Part shown: piece after piece, positions 27,501 to 35,824 of the stretch
How the letters are laid out: every line of letters begins with the position of its first letter
Numbering within the stretch: position 1 is the stretch's first letter
Assembly: GCF_022921075.1 (NCBI RefSeq)
Contig: NZ_CP095050.1
Span: 1,054,001-1,118,000 of the forward strand
DNA: 64,000 nt
Source: Hymenobacter sp. 5317J-9
GTDB lineage: Bacteria > Bacteroidota > Bacteroidia > Cytophagales > Hymenobacteraceae
Direction of reading: 5' to 3'
Notes under the pieces: model-generated
What the model was told of the DNA's origin: nothing
The model's input: the letters and a program-made list of their open reading frames with translations, nothing else
Databases searched by the model: none
Program-made: the position numbers and the translations under genes

Positions 27501-30500
27501 GGGCGTGCCGCCGCTCACGGCGCCGCTGCGCTTGCCGCGCAGGTTGCTGGTCAGGAGCAGCTTGCTGGTGGCCGAGGCCTGGTCGATGGGCTGCGAATAC
27601 GTGAGGGCCAGCGAAGCGCTGGGCGCCGCGCCGATGGCGTGGCGGGCCGGCAGCGAAGAAAGCTGCACGGGATTGGGCACCACCACAAACGCCGTGGGGC
27701 TGGTGGCCGTGCCGCTGGGCGTGGTGATGCTGATGGCGCCCGAAGTGGCCCCGGCCGGCACCGGCACCGTGAGCTGGGTGCCGCCCTGCACCGCAAAGCC
27801 CGGCGCCAGCGTGCCATTGAAGCGCACCGCCGTGGTGCCGCCAAAGTACTGACCTGCCACCGTGACCACGCGTTGCACCGCGCCGCTGGCCGGCGTGAAG
27901 CTGCTAATGGCCGGCACCGGCACCGTGAACGTGGCGCCCGTGGCCACGCCCGACAGCCCCGACACCACCACGGGCCCCGTGGCCGTGGCCGGCGTGGTGG
28001 TGATGGTAATTTGGGTGGCTGACACGATGGTGAAGGGCACCGACACGCCGCCGATGGTGACGGTGGTCACGCTGCCCAGCGACGTGCCCGTGATGGTGAT
28101 GACCGTGCCCACCGGCCCGTTGGTGGGCGTGAAACCGGCAATGGTGGGCTGCAGGGGCCGGTTGAAGTAAGTGTAGAGCCCGCTCTTATAATTGCTGCCG
28201 TTGGCGGCAATGAGGCTGTCGCCGCCCACAATGATGTCGAGGCTGCCGTCGAGGTTAAAATCGGCCACGGTCATGTCGCGCGGCACGGTGCTGGGCGCCA
28301 GCGTGAGGGGCGCGGCAAACGTGCCGGTACCGTTGTTGAGCAGGATGTTGGCGCCGGTGTAATACACGGTCTGGCCGGTAGCTAGGTCCAAGTCGCCATC
28401 AGCATCGAAGTCGCCCACGCGCAGGGCACCGAAGTAGCCGTTGGGCCCCACGGCCTGCGCCGTACCGAAGTTGCCCAGGCCATCGCCCTTGCGCAGGCGC
28501 ACGTTGCCCTGGGAGTACGACGTGGCCGTGCTGGCCACCAGGTCGAGGGTGCCGTCGCCGTCGAGGTCGCCGGTTTCGAAGGCGATGACGGGCTCGGCGA
28601 AGGTGAGGGCGGCCACGGGCACAAAGTCGCCGGTGCCGGTGCCCATGCTGCGGCCCACCTGCGCCGAAGTCAGTTGCGCGCCGCCCGTGAGCAGGTCGAG
28701 GTTGCCGTCGTTGTCGAGGTCGGCCAGTCGCAGGGTGTTGCAGCCGCGCACGGCGGCCACGTCGGCGCGGCGCTGGAAGGTGCCGTTGCCCGCGTTCAGG
28801 GTCACCATCACGCTGTCGGCGTTTTGCACCAGGGCGGCCAGGTCGGAAGTGCCGTCGGCGTTGAGGTCGCCCACGGCCAGGTCCAGCACCGTGCCGTTCA
28901 CGACGTGCACGGGCTGGGCGGTCCCAAAGCTGCCGGTGCCGGTGCCGGCCCGCCACCACACGCGGTTGATTTCGCGGCCCGAGCGGTAGGCCAGAAACTC
29001 GGCTGTCACGAGGTCGAGGTGGGAGTCGCCGTTGATGTCGGCCACCCGAATGGCGCGCACCAGCGAAGTACTCACGGTTTGGGTGCGGGCCCCAAACCGG
29101 CCCTGGCCGTCATTAAACAGAATGCGCAGACGGTTCTGAAAGGACTCCTGCGTGATGATGTCGACGGCGCCGTCTTCGTCGAAGTCGCCCACGGCGCTGC
29201 TCAGGTAGCCGGTGTAGTTGGCGTAGCCGCCCCAGCGCAGATTGCCCTGCCCCGGGCCGCCGGTGGCCGCCGTGAAGTCGTACACCTGCGGCGGCGTGCT
29301 GCCGGCACCGGCCGGGACCGGAATGGTCACCTGCACCCGCTCGCCGGGCGCGTAGTCCAGGGCGGGGTCGAAACCAAGAGTGCTGGTGCCGGCACCAGAG
29401 GCCGTGCCGGCGCGCCGACCCTGCCATAGGTTGCTGCGCACCACCAGGTTGGCGGTGCTGGCGCCCTGGCCCAGGCTCAGGCTGATGTTGCCGTTACGGG
29501 GGGCGCTGGTGGCGTTGCGGGCCGGCGACAAGCTGCTGATGGGCAGCGGCGCCGTGATGGTGAAGCTGCCGGCGCTGGTGGCCACGCCGCCCGGCGTGGT
29601 AAGCGTAATTGGGCCCGATGTGGCACCGGCCGGCACCACGGCCGTGCTCTGCGTGTCCGAAAGCACCGTCACGCTGCTGGCCGGCGTGCCATTGAAGGCT
29701 ACGCTACGGGTGCTGCTGAAGTTGGTGCCGGTGATGATGACGCGGGTGCCCGTCGCGCCGCGCGTGGGCGAGAAAGCGGTGATGGTGGGAGCGGGGCGGC
29801 CCTGGTTGAGGCGCAGCTCAATGGCGTTGCCACCGGCCGGGTACAGCACGTCCAAGTCGCCGTCGCCGTCGAAGTCGGCCAGCTCGCCGTTGTAAATGGC
29901 GGTGCCGGCGGTGCTCACCGAGTAGTCGGTGGGCAGCTGGAGCAGGCCGGTGCCGTTGCCCAGACGCACGCTGATTTTGGGCAGCGCGGTGCCCCCGCCA
30001 CTGCCGCTAAACGATACGAGGTCAAGGTTGCCGTCGCCGTTCACGTCCACCAGGTTCAGGCCGGTGGGGTCGCTGGGCACGGTGGTGGCGGCCACGGCTG
30101 AAGTAAACTGCCCGTTGCCCAAGCCTGCCCAAAACAGCACCGGCACGGGGTTGCTGTTGAACACATTGGTGGTGGTTACCAGGTCGAGGCGGCCGTCTCC
30201 GTTCAGGTCGGCGAGGTCCATGTTGGCACCGTAGGTAGTGCCCAACGACACGCGCGGCAGCAGTGTGAATTGTGCCTGGCCGTTGTTGAGGGCCACGTGC
30301 AGGCCGCCGCTGTAGGACGTAGACACCACGTCGAGGTCGCCGTCGTTGTCCAGGTCGCCGAGGCGCAGCTGGCTGGGGTTGTTGAGGTCGAGCGGCGAGC
30401 CAAATAAGCCGAAAGTACCCCCGCCGTTGTTCAGGGCCACGCGTAGGTACTGTGAGTAGTCCAGGTACGCCAGGTCGAGGTCGCCGTCGCCGTCGAGGTC

Positions 30501-32939
30501 GCCCACGCGCATCGGGCCCGATACATTGTTGGCGCTCAGCGGGCTGCCCATCGAGAACTGTCCCCGGCCGTCGTTCAGCAGCACGTCCACGCGCACGGTG
30601 GTGGTACTGCCGGTCACGATTTCGGCCACCAGCAGGTCGAGGTCGCCGTCGCCGTCCACGTCGGCCGGCAGGGGCTCGCTGGTTACCGAGCCCGCCAGCG
30701 TGGGCAAGCCCGCGCCGGTCGTGAAAGTGCCCGTGCTGTTGTTGAGGCGCACCATCAGGCCAAACGTGCTGGTGCCCGTGCTAACGGTGCCCACCACGTC
30801 GAGGTCGCCGTCGTTGTCCAGGTCCACGGCGTGCAGGCTGCCGGCTGTGCTGCCCATGGCCGTAGAGCTAGCTACCGCGGAGTACACTCCTTCGCCGGTG
30901 CCGCCCGTGGCGGCCCGGAATTCGATTACCTGCGGCTGCACCGAGCCACCCGACGTGCCCGTGAGCGTGGCCGGCAGCAGCAGCGAAACCCGCTCGCCGG
31001 GCGCAAAGGCCGGGCTGGGCGTGAGGCTCAGCGTGGCGGTGCCCGCGCCACTCACCGCGCCCAGCTGCCGCCCCCGGCGCTGCGAGCCGAACACGCGCAG
31101 CTCATTGGCCGAGAGCGTGGAAATGGGGCTGGCAAACGTGGCCTGCACCGCCGCAGTGCGGCTCACGCTCGTGGCGTTGCGGGCGGGCGTGGTGCCGGCC
31201 ACCAGCACGGCGGGCACCGGCCCGGCAGTCACCACGAAGGTTTGCGTGGAGGTCGCGGCACCGCCCGCGGTGGTCACGCCGATGACGCCGGTGGTGGCGC
31301 CGGCTGGCACGGTGGCCGTCACCTGTTGGTTGGAATTGACGAGAAAGGCGGCCGGCACGCCGTTGAAGCGCACGGCCGAAGTGCTGCTGAGGGCAGTGCC
31401 GGCAATGCGCACGGACGTGCCCACCGGGCCCGCCGCCGGCGAAAACGCGGTGAGCGTGGGCGCCGATACCGGGGGCGCCAGGCCGTCGCGGCCCATTATC
31501 ACGCGGTTGGAAGGGCCGGCGGCGGTGATGACGTCGAGGTCGCCGTCGCCGTCCACGTCGCCCAGCGTCACGCCCAGCGAGTAGGGCGTGCCTTGGGTGG
31601 CTTTTAGCTCCAGCGCACCAAACTGGGTGGCAAAGCTGCCGGCTCCGTTATTGAGGATGGTGATGACCTGGCCGCCGGTGCCCTGGGCCACTACCAGGTC
31701 CATGTCGCCGTCGGCGTCCACGTCGCCGGTGCTCACGGCGTTGGGCGTGCTGCCCGTGGGCAGGGTGAGGGTGGTGCTGCCCACAAAGCTGCCGGCGCTG
31801 TTGAAGCGCACGCTCAGGGTGCCGGCCGTGGCGTTGGTGGTGATGAGGTCGAGGTCGCCGTCGCCGTCGATGTCGGCCAGGGCCACGTCCGACGGGGCGG
31901 CGCCCACGGCCACGCTGGTGCTGCCCGAGAAGCTACCGCTGCCGTTGTTCACGCGCACGCTCACCGTGTTGCTGCCGCTGTTGCTGGTGATGATGTCCAG
32001 GTCGCCGTCGTTGTCCACGTCGGCCAGCTGCACGCTGGTGGGCTGGCTGCCCACTGCCACCGTCACCACGCCCGTGAACACGCCCTGGCCGCCATTAAGG
32101 CCCACGCTCACGGTGTTGCTGTTGTAGTTGGCCGAGGCGAAATCGATGTCGCCGTCGCCGTCCACGTCGCCGGCGGCCACGCTCACGGGGCGGTTGCCCA
32201 CGTTGAGGAGCTGCCCGGCCAGGTTGGCCACGCCGAAGTGGCCGTCGCCGTTGTTGAGGGCAATGGCCACGGTGGCGTTGTCGGCGTCGCCGGCCAGCAG
32301 GTCCAGAAAGCCGTCCTGGTTCACGTCGGCCAGCACGGCGCCGCTGGGCGTGTTGCCCACCACGGTGTTGAAATTGGCGGTGAAGGCGCCCTGCCCGTTG
32401 TTCAGAAACGAGTACATGCCGAACAGGCCGATGTTCGAGAGCAGGTCCAGGTCGCCGTCGTTGTCGATGTCACCGAGCAGCATGTCGCGCGAGTTGGTGT
32501 AGGTCACCTCCGTCGTGTCGAGGAAGAAGCCCTTGCCCGGGCCGCCCGTAGCCGCCGTGAACTGGTACACCTGCTTGGCCGCTCCTGTGCCCGCCCCGCT
32601 GGAGAGGGTGTTGGGTACCGTCACGCTCACGCGCTCGCCGGCCGCGAAGGGCTGGGTGGGGGCGAAGCTCAGAATGCTGGTGCCGCCCCCGCTCACGGTG
32701 CCGGGCCGCTTGCCGCGCAGCTGGTTGCCGTACACCTTCAGGTTGGAAGCCGAGGCGGCGCTGATGGGCTGCGAAAAGCTTACCGTGACCGGCCCCGTGC
32801 GGGGCGCGGCCACCGCCTGTCGGGCCGGCTGCAATGACGTGACGGTGGGCGCCTGGGCCTGGGCTGGTAGCTGCCCTACACCACTAACCAATAAGAAGCC
32901 AAGCGCGAGCCTGGCAAGCTGCGTAAACCGTTGGGTCAT
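24507..32939 (-). CDS. Giant FG-GAP/VCBS-repeat surface protein with five Ig-propeller modules, T9SS cargo
   Basis: This encodes a 2810-residue protein. Residues 1-29 are a signal peptide. The body repeats one module five times: an SbsA-type Ig-like domain (PARxAxxAPRTxxV ... RGKRxGxxSGxGT ... PGERV ... FxAATGGxG) followed by an FG-GAP beta-propeller with many D-x-D-x-D-G-D-x-D calcium loops. Modules start near residues 30, 577, 1150, 1800 and 2270. IPT/TIG domains separate most of them (one after module 1, one after module 2, two after module 3). A T9SS type A domain (LRLYPNPVAG ... RMLQVE) ends the protein. No enzymatic motif is seen, so an adhesin or structural surface layer role is inferred. 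It converges with the M4 protease that uses the same Ig-propeller module. Confidence 0.9.
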   Translation of the reverse strand: MTQRFTQLARLALGFLLVSGVGQLPAQAQAPTVTSLQPARQAVAAPRTGPVTVSFSQPISAASASNLKVYGNQLRGKRPGTVSGGGTSILSFAPTQPFAAGERVSVTVPNTLSSGAGTGAAKQVYQFTAATGGPGKGFFLDTTEVTYTNSRDMLLGDIDNDGDLDLLSNIGLFGMYSFLNNGQGAFTANFNTVVGNTPSGAVLADVNQDGFLDLLAGDADNATVAIALNNGDGHFGVANLAGQLLNVGNRPVSVAAGDVDGDGDIDFASANYNSNTVSVGLNGGQGVFTGVVTVAVGSQPTSVQLADVDNDGDLDIITSNSGSNTVSVRVNNGSGSFSGSTSVAVGAAPSDVALADIDGDGDLDLITTNATAGTLSVRFNSAGSFVGSTTLTLPTGSTPNAVSTGDVDADGDMDLVVAQGTGGQVITILNNGAGSFATQFGALELKATQGTPYSLGVTLGDVDGDGDLDVITAAGPSNRVIMGRDGLAPPVSAPTLTAFSPAAGPVGTSVRIAGTALSSTSAVRFNGVPAAFLVNSNQQVTATVPAGATTGVIGVTTAGGAATSTQTFVVTAGPVPAVLVAGTTPARNATSVSRTAAVQATFASPISTLSANELRVFGSQRRGRQLGAVSGAGTATLSLTPSPAFAPGERVSLLLPATLTGTSGGSVQPQVIEFRAATGGTGEGVYSAVASSTAMGSTAGSLHAVDLDNDGDLDVVGTVSTGTSTFGLMVRLNNSTGTFTTGAGLPTLAGSVTSEPLPADVDGDGDLDLLVAEIVTGSTTTVRVDVLLNDGRGQFSMGSPLSANNVSGPMRVGDLDGDGDLDLAYLDYSQYLRVALNNGGGTFGLFGSPLDLNNPSQLRLGDLDNDGDLDVVSTSYSGGLHVALNNGQAQFTLLPRVSLGTTYGANMDLADLNGDGRLDLVTTTNVFNSNPVPVLFWAGLGNGQFTSAVAATTVPSDPTGLNLVDVNGDGNLDLVSFSGSGGGTALPKISVRLGNGTGLLQLPTDYSVSTAGTAIYNGELADFDGDGDLDVLYPAGGNAIELRLNQGRPAPTITAFSPTRGATGTRVIITGTNFSSTRSVAFNGTPASSVTVLSDTQSTAVVPAGATSGPITLTTPGGVATSAGSFTITAPLPISSLSPARNATSAPRNGNISLSLGQGASTANLVVRSNLWQGRRAGTASGAGTSTLGFDPALDYAPGERVQVTIPVPAGAGSTPPQVYDFTAATGGPGQGNLRWGGYANYTGYLSSAVGDFDEDGAVDIITQESFQNRLRILFNDGQGRFGARTQTVSTSLVRAIRVADINGDSHLDLVTAEFLAYRSGREINRVWWRAGTGTGSFGTAQPVHVVNGTVLDLAVGDLNADGTSDLAALVQNADSVMVTLNAGNGTFQRRADVAAVRGCNTLRLADLDNDGNLDLLTGGAQLTSAQVGRSMGTGTGDFVPVAALTFAEPVIAFETGDLDGDGTLDLVASTATSYSQGNVRLRKGDGLGNFGTAQAVGPNGYFGALRVGDFDADGDLDLATGQTVYYTGANILLNNGTGTFAAPLTLAPSTVPRDMTVADFNLDGSLDIIVGGDSLIAANGSNYKSGLYTYFNRPLQPTIAGFTPTNGPVGTVITITGTSLGSVTTVTIGGVSVPFTIVSATQITITTTPATATGPVVVSGLSGVATGATFTVPVPAISSFTPASGAVQRVVTVAGQYFGGTTAVRFNGTLAPGFAVQGGTQLTVPVPAGATSGAISITTPSGTATSPTAFVVVPNPVQLSSLPARHAIGAAPSASLALTYSQPIDQASATSKLLLTSNLRGKRSGAVSGGTPLTYRPTAALLPGEELALSVLPGLLDQNGNTVLGNTARVLTFRAATGGTGRGALVADAPMTPPSQTRRYLAADFTGDNAVDLLTISNPSSGNNYGTLYRNNGQGGFTTQLAFGSGEFNYLGQADLDEDGDLDVVGTNRMNGSPGIVQSLINDGQGNFQVPAALASSTWYNPVGYDLGDITGDGHIDLILRDDSGLRVYPGTGRGGFAAPLPAIAIGTTPIDGLRLADLDNDGDLDALTYGYVQANYYTGVISVLFNDGAGQLVAPATPPRYEYGFANVNLGDFDGDGDLDLMLQNNYLPGLAFYANDGAGGFGQFVRYVSYPMVGTVGTSDGVSVGDMDADGDLDVVMGTFNAGLSVLRNTGNMSFAQPTTVATTLASPIAMADFDGDGDLDVFTTSFYTANAGIRLLRNGPVVPPLQLLSHTPATNALNVSRTAPVRLNFNQALTAANFDAWRMHTTMRQGKRRASYGQVGTATPDLTPQDALMPGEQVSVSIPSFLQAAPTTPGVAGARAKPEVFQYTAAVGGTGVGNFGVAPQAPNPFGVNLGPPRDFITGDFNDDGALDIITAGPGPFSNVDVTQMYLWMGTPNHTGAFTYHSTLIPYAYSSSAHMAAVDLDNDGDLEAAIVDHYGGPLQSHLNLAYNTGNSFSTNMYYSFTLDTGAYAIAFGDFDGDGDQDLALTRPQAIDIYVNTRGYFVDKPYTFTHGFALPVGLAMGDFDRNGGLDLAVADAATGAVSMWYNANNDDLGISGQVVPLGLNAGTGFTAKDLKAGDFDGDGHLDLAVLGSTGAAAGEARLYRNTGSANTFAAPVVLPMTGAPSTLALGDLDHDGDLDLAITAGAGTVQLRMNGGSFAFTAGTPVSVPGTPSALALADFDTDGDLDLISMSGTTAAPGLSLRLNGGTVLAARNGTETAAAELRLYPNPVAGASQRVQLQVPGLGRQAATVTVFNTLGQQVYRQEIPAASAGSAILSLPQLAAGTYLVRLSTADRQLSRMLQVE

Positions 32940-33015
32940 ACTGTGAAATAAAGGATAAGAAGAACGGCAGTAAAGCTACTGTGCAATAGCGCTATTTCAG
33001 TCATGGCGCTTTAAG

Positions 33016-33726
33016 GTGAACAACCCCGCCCAGCTCTCCACCGTGCTCAACAAGCTCGGCGGCATTCAGCAGGAGTTCAACACGGCCCAGACCGGCGGCA
33101 AGCAGGTTTCGATGGCCGACCTCATCGTGCTGGCCGGCGTGGTCGGCATCGAGCAGGCCGCCAAAAATGCTGGCCACGACGTGACGGTGCCCTTCACCCC
33201 CGGCCGCGCCGATGCCTCGCAGGAGCAAACCGACGTGGTATCGTTCCAGGCCCTGGAGCCGGCCGCCGATGGCTTCCGCAACTACCTGAAAACGCACCAC
33301 CGCGCCGCCGCCGAGGAGCTGCTGATTGACAAAGCCCAGCTCCTGACCCTGACCGCGCCCGAGATGACCGTCCTGTTCGGTGGCCTGCGCGCCATCAACA
33401 TCAACTTCGACGGCTCGAACAACGGCGTGTTCACCACCCAGGCCGGCGCGCTCACCAACGACTACTTCCTGAACCTGCTCGACCTGAACACCACCTGGGC
33501 CAGCACCTCGGATGCCCAAAACCTCTTCAACGGCCGCGACCGCAAAACCGGTCAGACGATATGGACCGGCACCCGCGTCGACCTGATTTTCGGTTCGAAC
33601 TCCGAGCTGCGCGCATTGGCCGAAGTGTACGCCTTCGGCGACTCGCAGGAGAAGTTCGTGAAGGACTTCGTGGCCGTGTGGGCCAAAGTGATGAACCTCG
33701 GCCGCTTCGACCTGGCCAAGTCGTAA
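33016..33726 (+). pseudogene. katG: Catalase-peroxidase KatG, orphan C-terminal fragment
   Basis: The frame encodes 236 residues that match the last third of Kat[20 protein letters not shown], [57 protein letters not shown] and [10 protein letters not shown]. Full KatG has about 730-750 residues. The N-terminal peroxidase domain with the haem-ligand His and the Trp-Tyr-Met crosslink is absent; upstream in frame only a few codons precede a TAA at 32971. The C-terminal domain alone has no known catalase activity. It begins abruptly after the giant surface gene, so a deletion or rearrangement probably removed the front. The reading frame itself is unbroken, and expression from GTG 33016 cannot be excluded. 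Confidence 0.85.
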
Positions 33727-33780
33727 GGCCTCCCGTCAGCGCTTCCGCCCCGCAAGGTGCGGCAGTAGCTGAAGCCTCAA

Positions 33781-33823
33781 AAGAAACGCCCCGTAACGAA
33801 TTCGTTGCGGGGCGTTTCTTTTT
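33781..33823 (+). terminator. Rho-independent terminator of katG
   Basis: GAAACGCCCCGTAACGA pairs with the following CGTTGCGGGGCGTTTC and is followed by TTTTT. It probably belonged to the original katG and was kept with the fragment. Confidence 0.85.
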
Positions 33824-33833
33824 GACAGCAGTT

Positions 33834-34475
33834 TCAAGTTCCCATCTCTACATTATCCCAGTCATTGGCTCTATTACAGACCCATTCTAAAGATTTTCTC
33901 CTTTCATATACTAACCCTTCTCTCAATACTGCTTGCCGTCCGTTTAACCGTTCATCTACACAGTACCAATGTAATCTATAGTAGTAATCAAGCATTTCAT
34001 AAATCTCTAATTCTTGCCGCAGACCCAGTATGGAATCAATTTTCTTGTTGTTGTCACCTTTTTGAAGGTTGGGCAGTAGGGAGGCCATGTTATCTCCAAC
34101 AGGCTCTTCTGCTTCTAAGTCATCAATCATTTTAGTGGCCCACATTAAAGCCCACAACGACTCTAAATACCAGTGCAATGAGCCTGTATCAAAATCAGTT
34201 AATTCATTATTTGATTTACTTAATATTATTCTCTCAGAATCTGAAAGAAATTCGGTCAAAGCATGAGACTCAATCCAGTTTTTGATAATATGAACTGGTG
34301 CGTTAAAAGCAATATTAAGCATTGCATTCATCACAGCCATACGGCCCTTTATTTCATTCAGCGGCCTTAAAGCTGGCGTTTCCAGAATTGGCAACCAGCC
34401 ATTTACTCTATAGCCTTTATGGCTGATGGTACTGTCATTCTTTGCTTTGATTGCAATTTTCTGTTCGTCTGTCAT
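33834..34475 (-). CDS. DUF4272 domain-containing protein
   Basis: This encodes 213 residues from ATG 34475 (an upstream extension of 18 codons is possible but less natural). It has the style of the DUF4272 family: GWLPILETPALRPLNEIKGRMAVMNA, FLSDSERIILS, and LHWYLESLWALMWATKM. It is soluble, with no signal or membrane segment. The function of the family is unknown; it appears in scattered bacteria, often near toxin-antitoxin or immunity-type genes. The gene is clearly AT-rich compared with every neighbour, which suggests recent acquisition. It converges with the katG fragment. Confidence 0.7.
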   Translation of the reverse strand: MTDEQKIAIKAKNDSTISHKGYRVNGWLPILETPALRPLNEIKGRMAVMNAMLNIAFNAPVHIIKNWIESHALTEFLSDSERIILSKSNNELTDFDTGSLHWYLESLWALMWATKMIDDLEAEEPVGDNMASLLPNLQKGDNNKKIDSILGLRQELEIYEMLDYYYRLHWYCVDERLNGRQAVLREGLVYERRKSLEWVCNRANDWDNVEMGT

Positions 34476-34541
34476 GAGATGGTTTTTAGTCACATTAAAC
34501 TGTGATACTAAGCAATTTATTTGAGCCAAATCAGGGTTGTT

Positions 34542-34628
34542 TTAATCCACCGTCAGCTTCAAATGCTCACCAAAACCCTCCCACACAATCCGCATGAGCG
34601 TGGAGAGGCGAATGTCGCTGGCGTTGTT
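34542..34628 (-). pseudogene. Helix-turn-helix-type protein tail (28-codon remnant)
   Basis: The minus strand encodes NNASDIRLSTLMRIVWEG, then FGEHLKLTVD and TAA, immediately after the stop of the PIN toxin gene. The pattern (xSTLxRIVxxxGxxLKLxV) resembles the end of XRE/HigA-type antitoxins. An in-frame stop lies just upstream, so no complete gene exists. It is probably debris of another regulator joined to the toxin gene end. Confidence 0.3.
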
Positions 34629-34630
34629 CC

Positions 34631-35092
34631 TTAATCAAGTTCATCAGCGGCTTTCAATGCCAGTGATTCAAGCTCTGGTGACAACCGGAAATTCGTTTGC
34701 TTAATCTTATCAAGCAAAGGTTTGACCGACGTAATCACCCCGCGCAGTTTGGCCTTGATGATTACGCCAATCGTCCCGGTCAGATTCAATCCCAGCCGCT
34801 CCGCGATTTTACGGGCTTTGTAATCATCCAGAATAAGGATGCAGTCCGGCGTTTCAAGCGCCAACGCAATGGCACTGGACTCGCCTTTGTCAATCTGCAT
34901 CTCCAGAAGAAGCTGCCGCGTCTGGTCCTTCACCGCCACAACTGCTACCCACTCGGGCAGCGTTTCGCCATACTCCACTGCAATATCTGGCGTCGTCACC
35001 ACCTGCCCGTAAACCTGATGCAGCAGCTCGAGCGCACCAATCTTCGTCAGCACGATGAAGCAGCTGGTATCCGAAATAATGGTTCTAGGCAT
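34631..35092 (-). CDS. DUF3368 PIN-like toxin
   Basis: This encodes a 153-residue protein. MPRTIISDTSCFIVLTKIG carries the first acidic residue (Asp8) of a PIN-type nuclease, GESSAIALA a second acidic site, and LILDDYKARKIAERLGL the third, as in DUF3368 proteins. PIN toxins cut RNA using a metal at clustered acidic residues. It starts inside the 3' end of the UPF0175 gene (8-base overlap), the usual coupling of this toxin-antitoxin pair. The target RNA is unknown. Confidence 0.8.
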   Translation of the reverse strand: MPRTIISDTSCFIVLTKIGALELLHQVYGQVVTTPDIAVEYGETLPEWVAVVAVKDQTRQLLLEMQIDKGESSAIALALETPDCILILDDYKARKIAERLGLNLTGTIGVIIKAKLRGVITSVKPLLDKIKQTNFRLSPELESLALKAADELD

Positions 35093-35312
35093 TCGCTATG
35101 TCACTAGCTAAATCAGATGCCGGCGAATTGAATATCGACACGCCATAACTGCCTAGTAGCTCGGCAAAAGCCCGTTTCGTTAAACCTGCTATGTCTGCTG
35201 CCTGGCCCAGCGAGAGCTTGCCTTGCTCATACAGACGGGTTGAGACAATCATTGCGATGTCCTGATTATCCAAATCAAGCGCATCCGGTATGCTAAGGGT
35301 TAAAGTCTTCAT
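35085..35312 (-). CDS. UPF0175 family antitoxin
   Basis: This encodes a 75-residue protein from ATG 35312; the open frame extends upstream, but the extension lacks family character. MKTLTLSIPDAL followed by ARLYEQGKLS-like sequence, LGQAADIAGLTKRAF and FAELLGSYGVSI is the classic UPF0175 layout with a small DNA-binding helix-turn-helix. It should neutralise the downstream DUF3368 protein and repress its own operon. The two genes overlap by 8 bases. Confidence 0.85.
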   Translation of the reverse strand: MKTLTLSIPDALDLDNQDIAMIVSTRLYEQGKLSLGQAADIAGLTKRAFAELLGSYGVSIFNSPASDLASDIANA

Positions 35313-35824
35313 AATTCGTTGGTGAAAGCAGTAGCCTGTCTGCTTATCGTCATGGCTTGGGGGATGAATTAAAGGTAACAAGGAAGGCTTCACATTCCTC
35401 ACCAACCCGCCCCACCGCCAGCCCCAAAAGTGCCTCTGGACGCGGTAGATGCGGGCCGGAAAATAAAAATTCATCTTCATAAACCTTCATTTCCGCTTCA
35501 TGCCATCGGGGGGAAGTTTGTATTGTCACCCCATGACCCAGGCCGCGTGGCCTCGCCCCTCCCACCCTGCGATGCGCGCTTTTGGCTTGGTTTGGCCCCG
35601 GCAGGTTGCTGGTGGCCAAAGGCGTTCTGCTAGTTGAGCGACGCCTTTCGTGAAGTATGAATAATCCCCAAACCGGCTAGCTCGGCCCTACCCATCTGCC
35701 GGCCGCGCCCAGCGTCGCGGGCTTCCCCCACTGCATTCTGGGTTTGGCCGGCCGCCGGGTGTTTCCCGCCGCATTACCGCTTTCTATGCAATACCCCCCG
35801 CTTGTCACGTTACCCCAGGTTCTT
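35313..35824. other. Intergenic, divergent control region of the TA pair and the efflux operon
   Basis: No gene is supported over about 510 bases. It must contain the promoters of the antitoxin (minus) and of the RND efflux operon (plus). I see no clear operator or regulator gene; the open frames here look like chance products of GC-rich DNA. Confidence 0.4.

Noticed and set aside
33016..33726. Complete catalase-peroxidase gene
   Set aside because: Only the C-terminal 236 residues are present; the haem-binding half is missing and upstream frames are closed.
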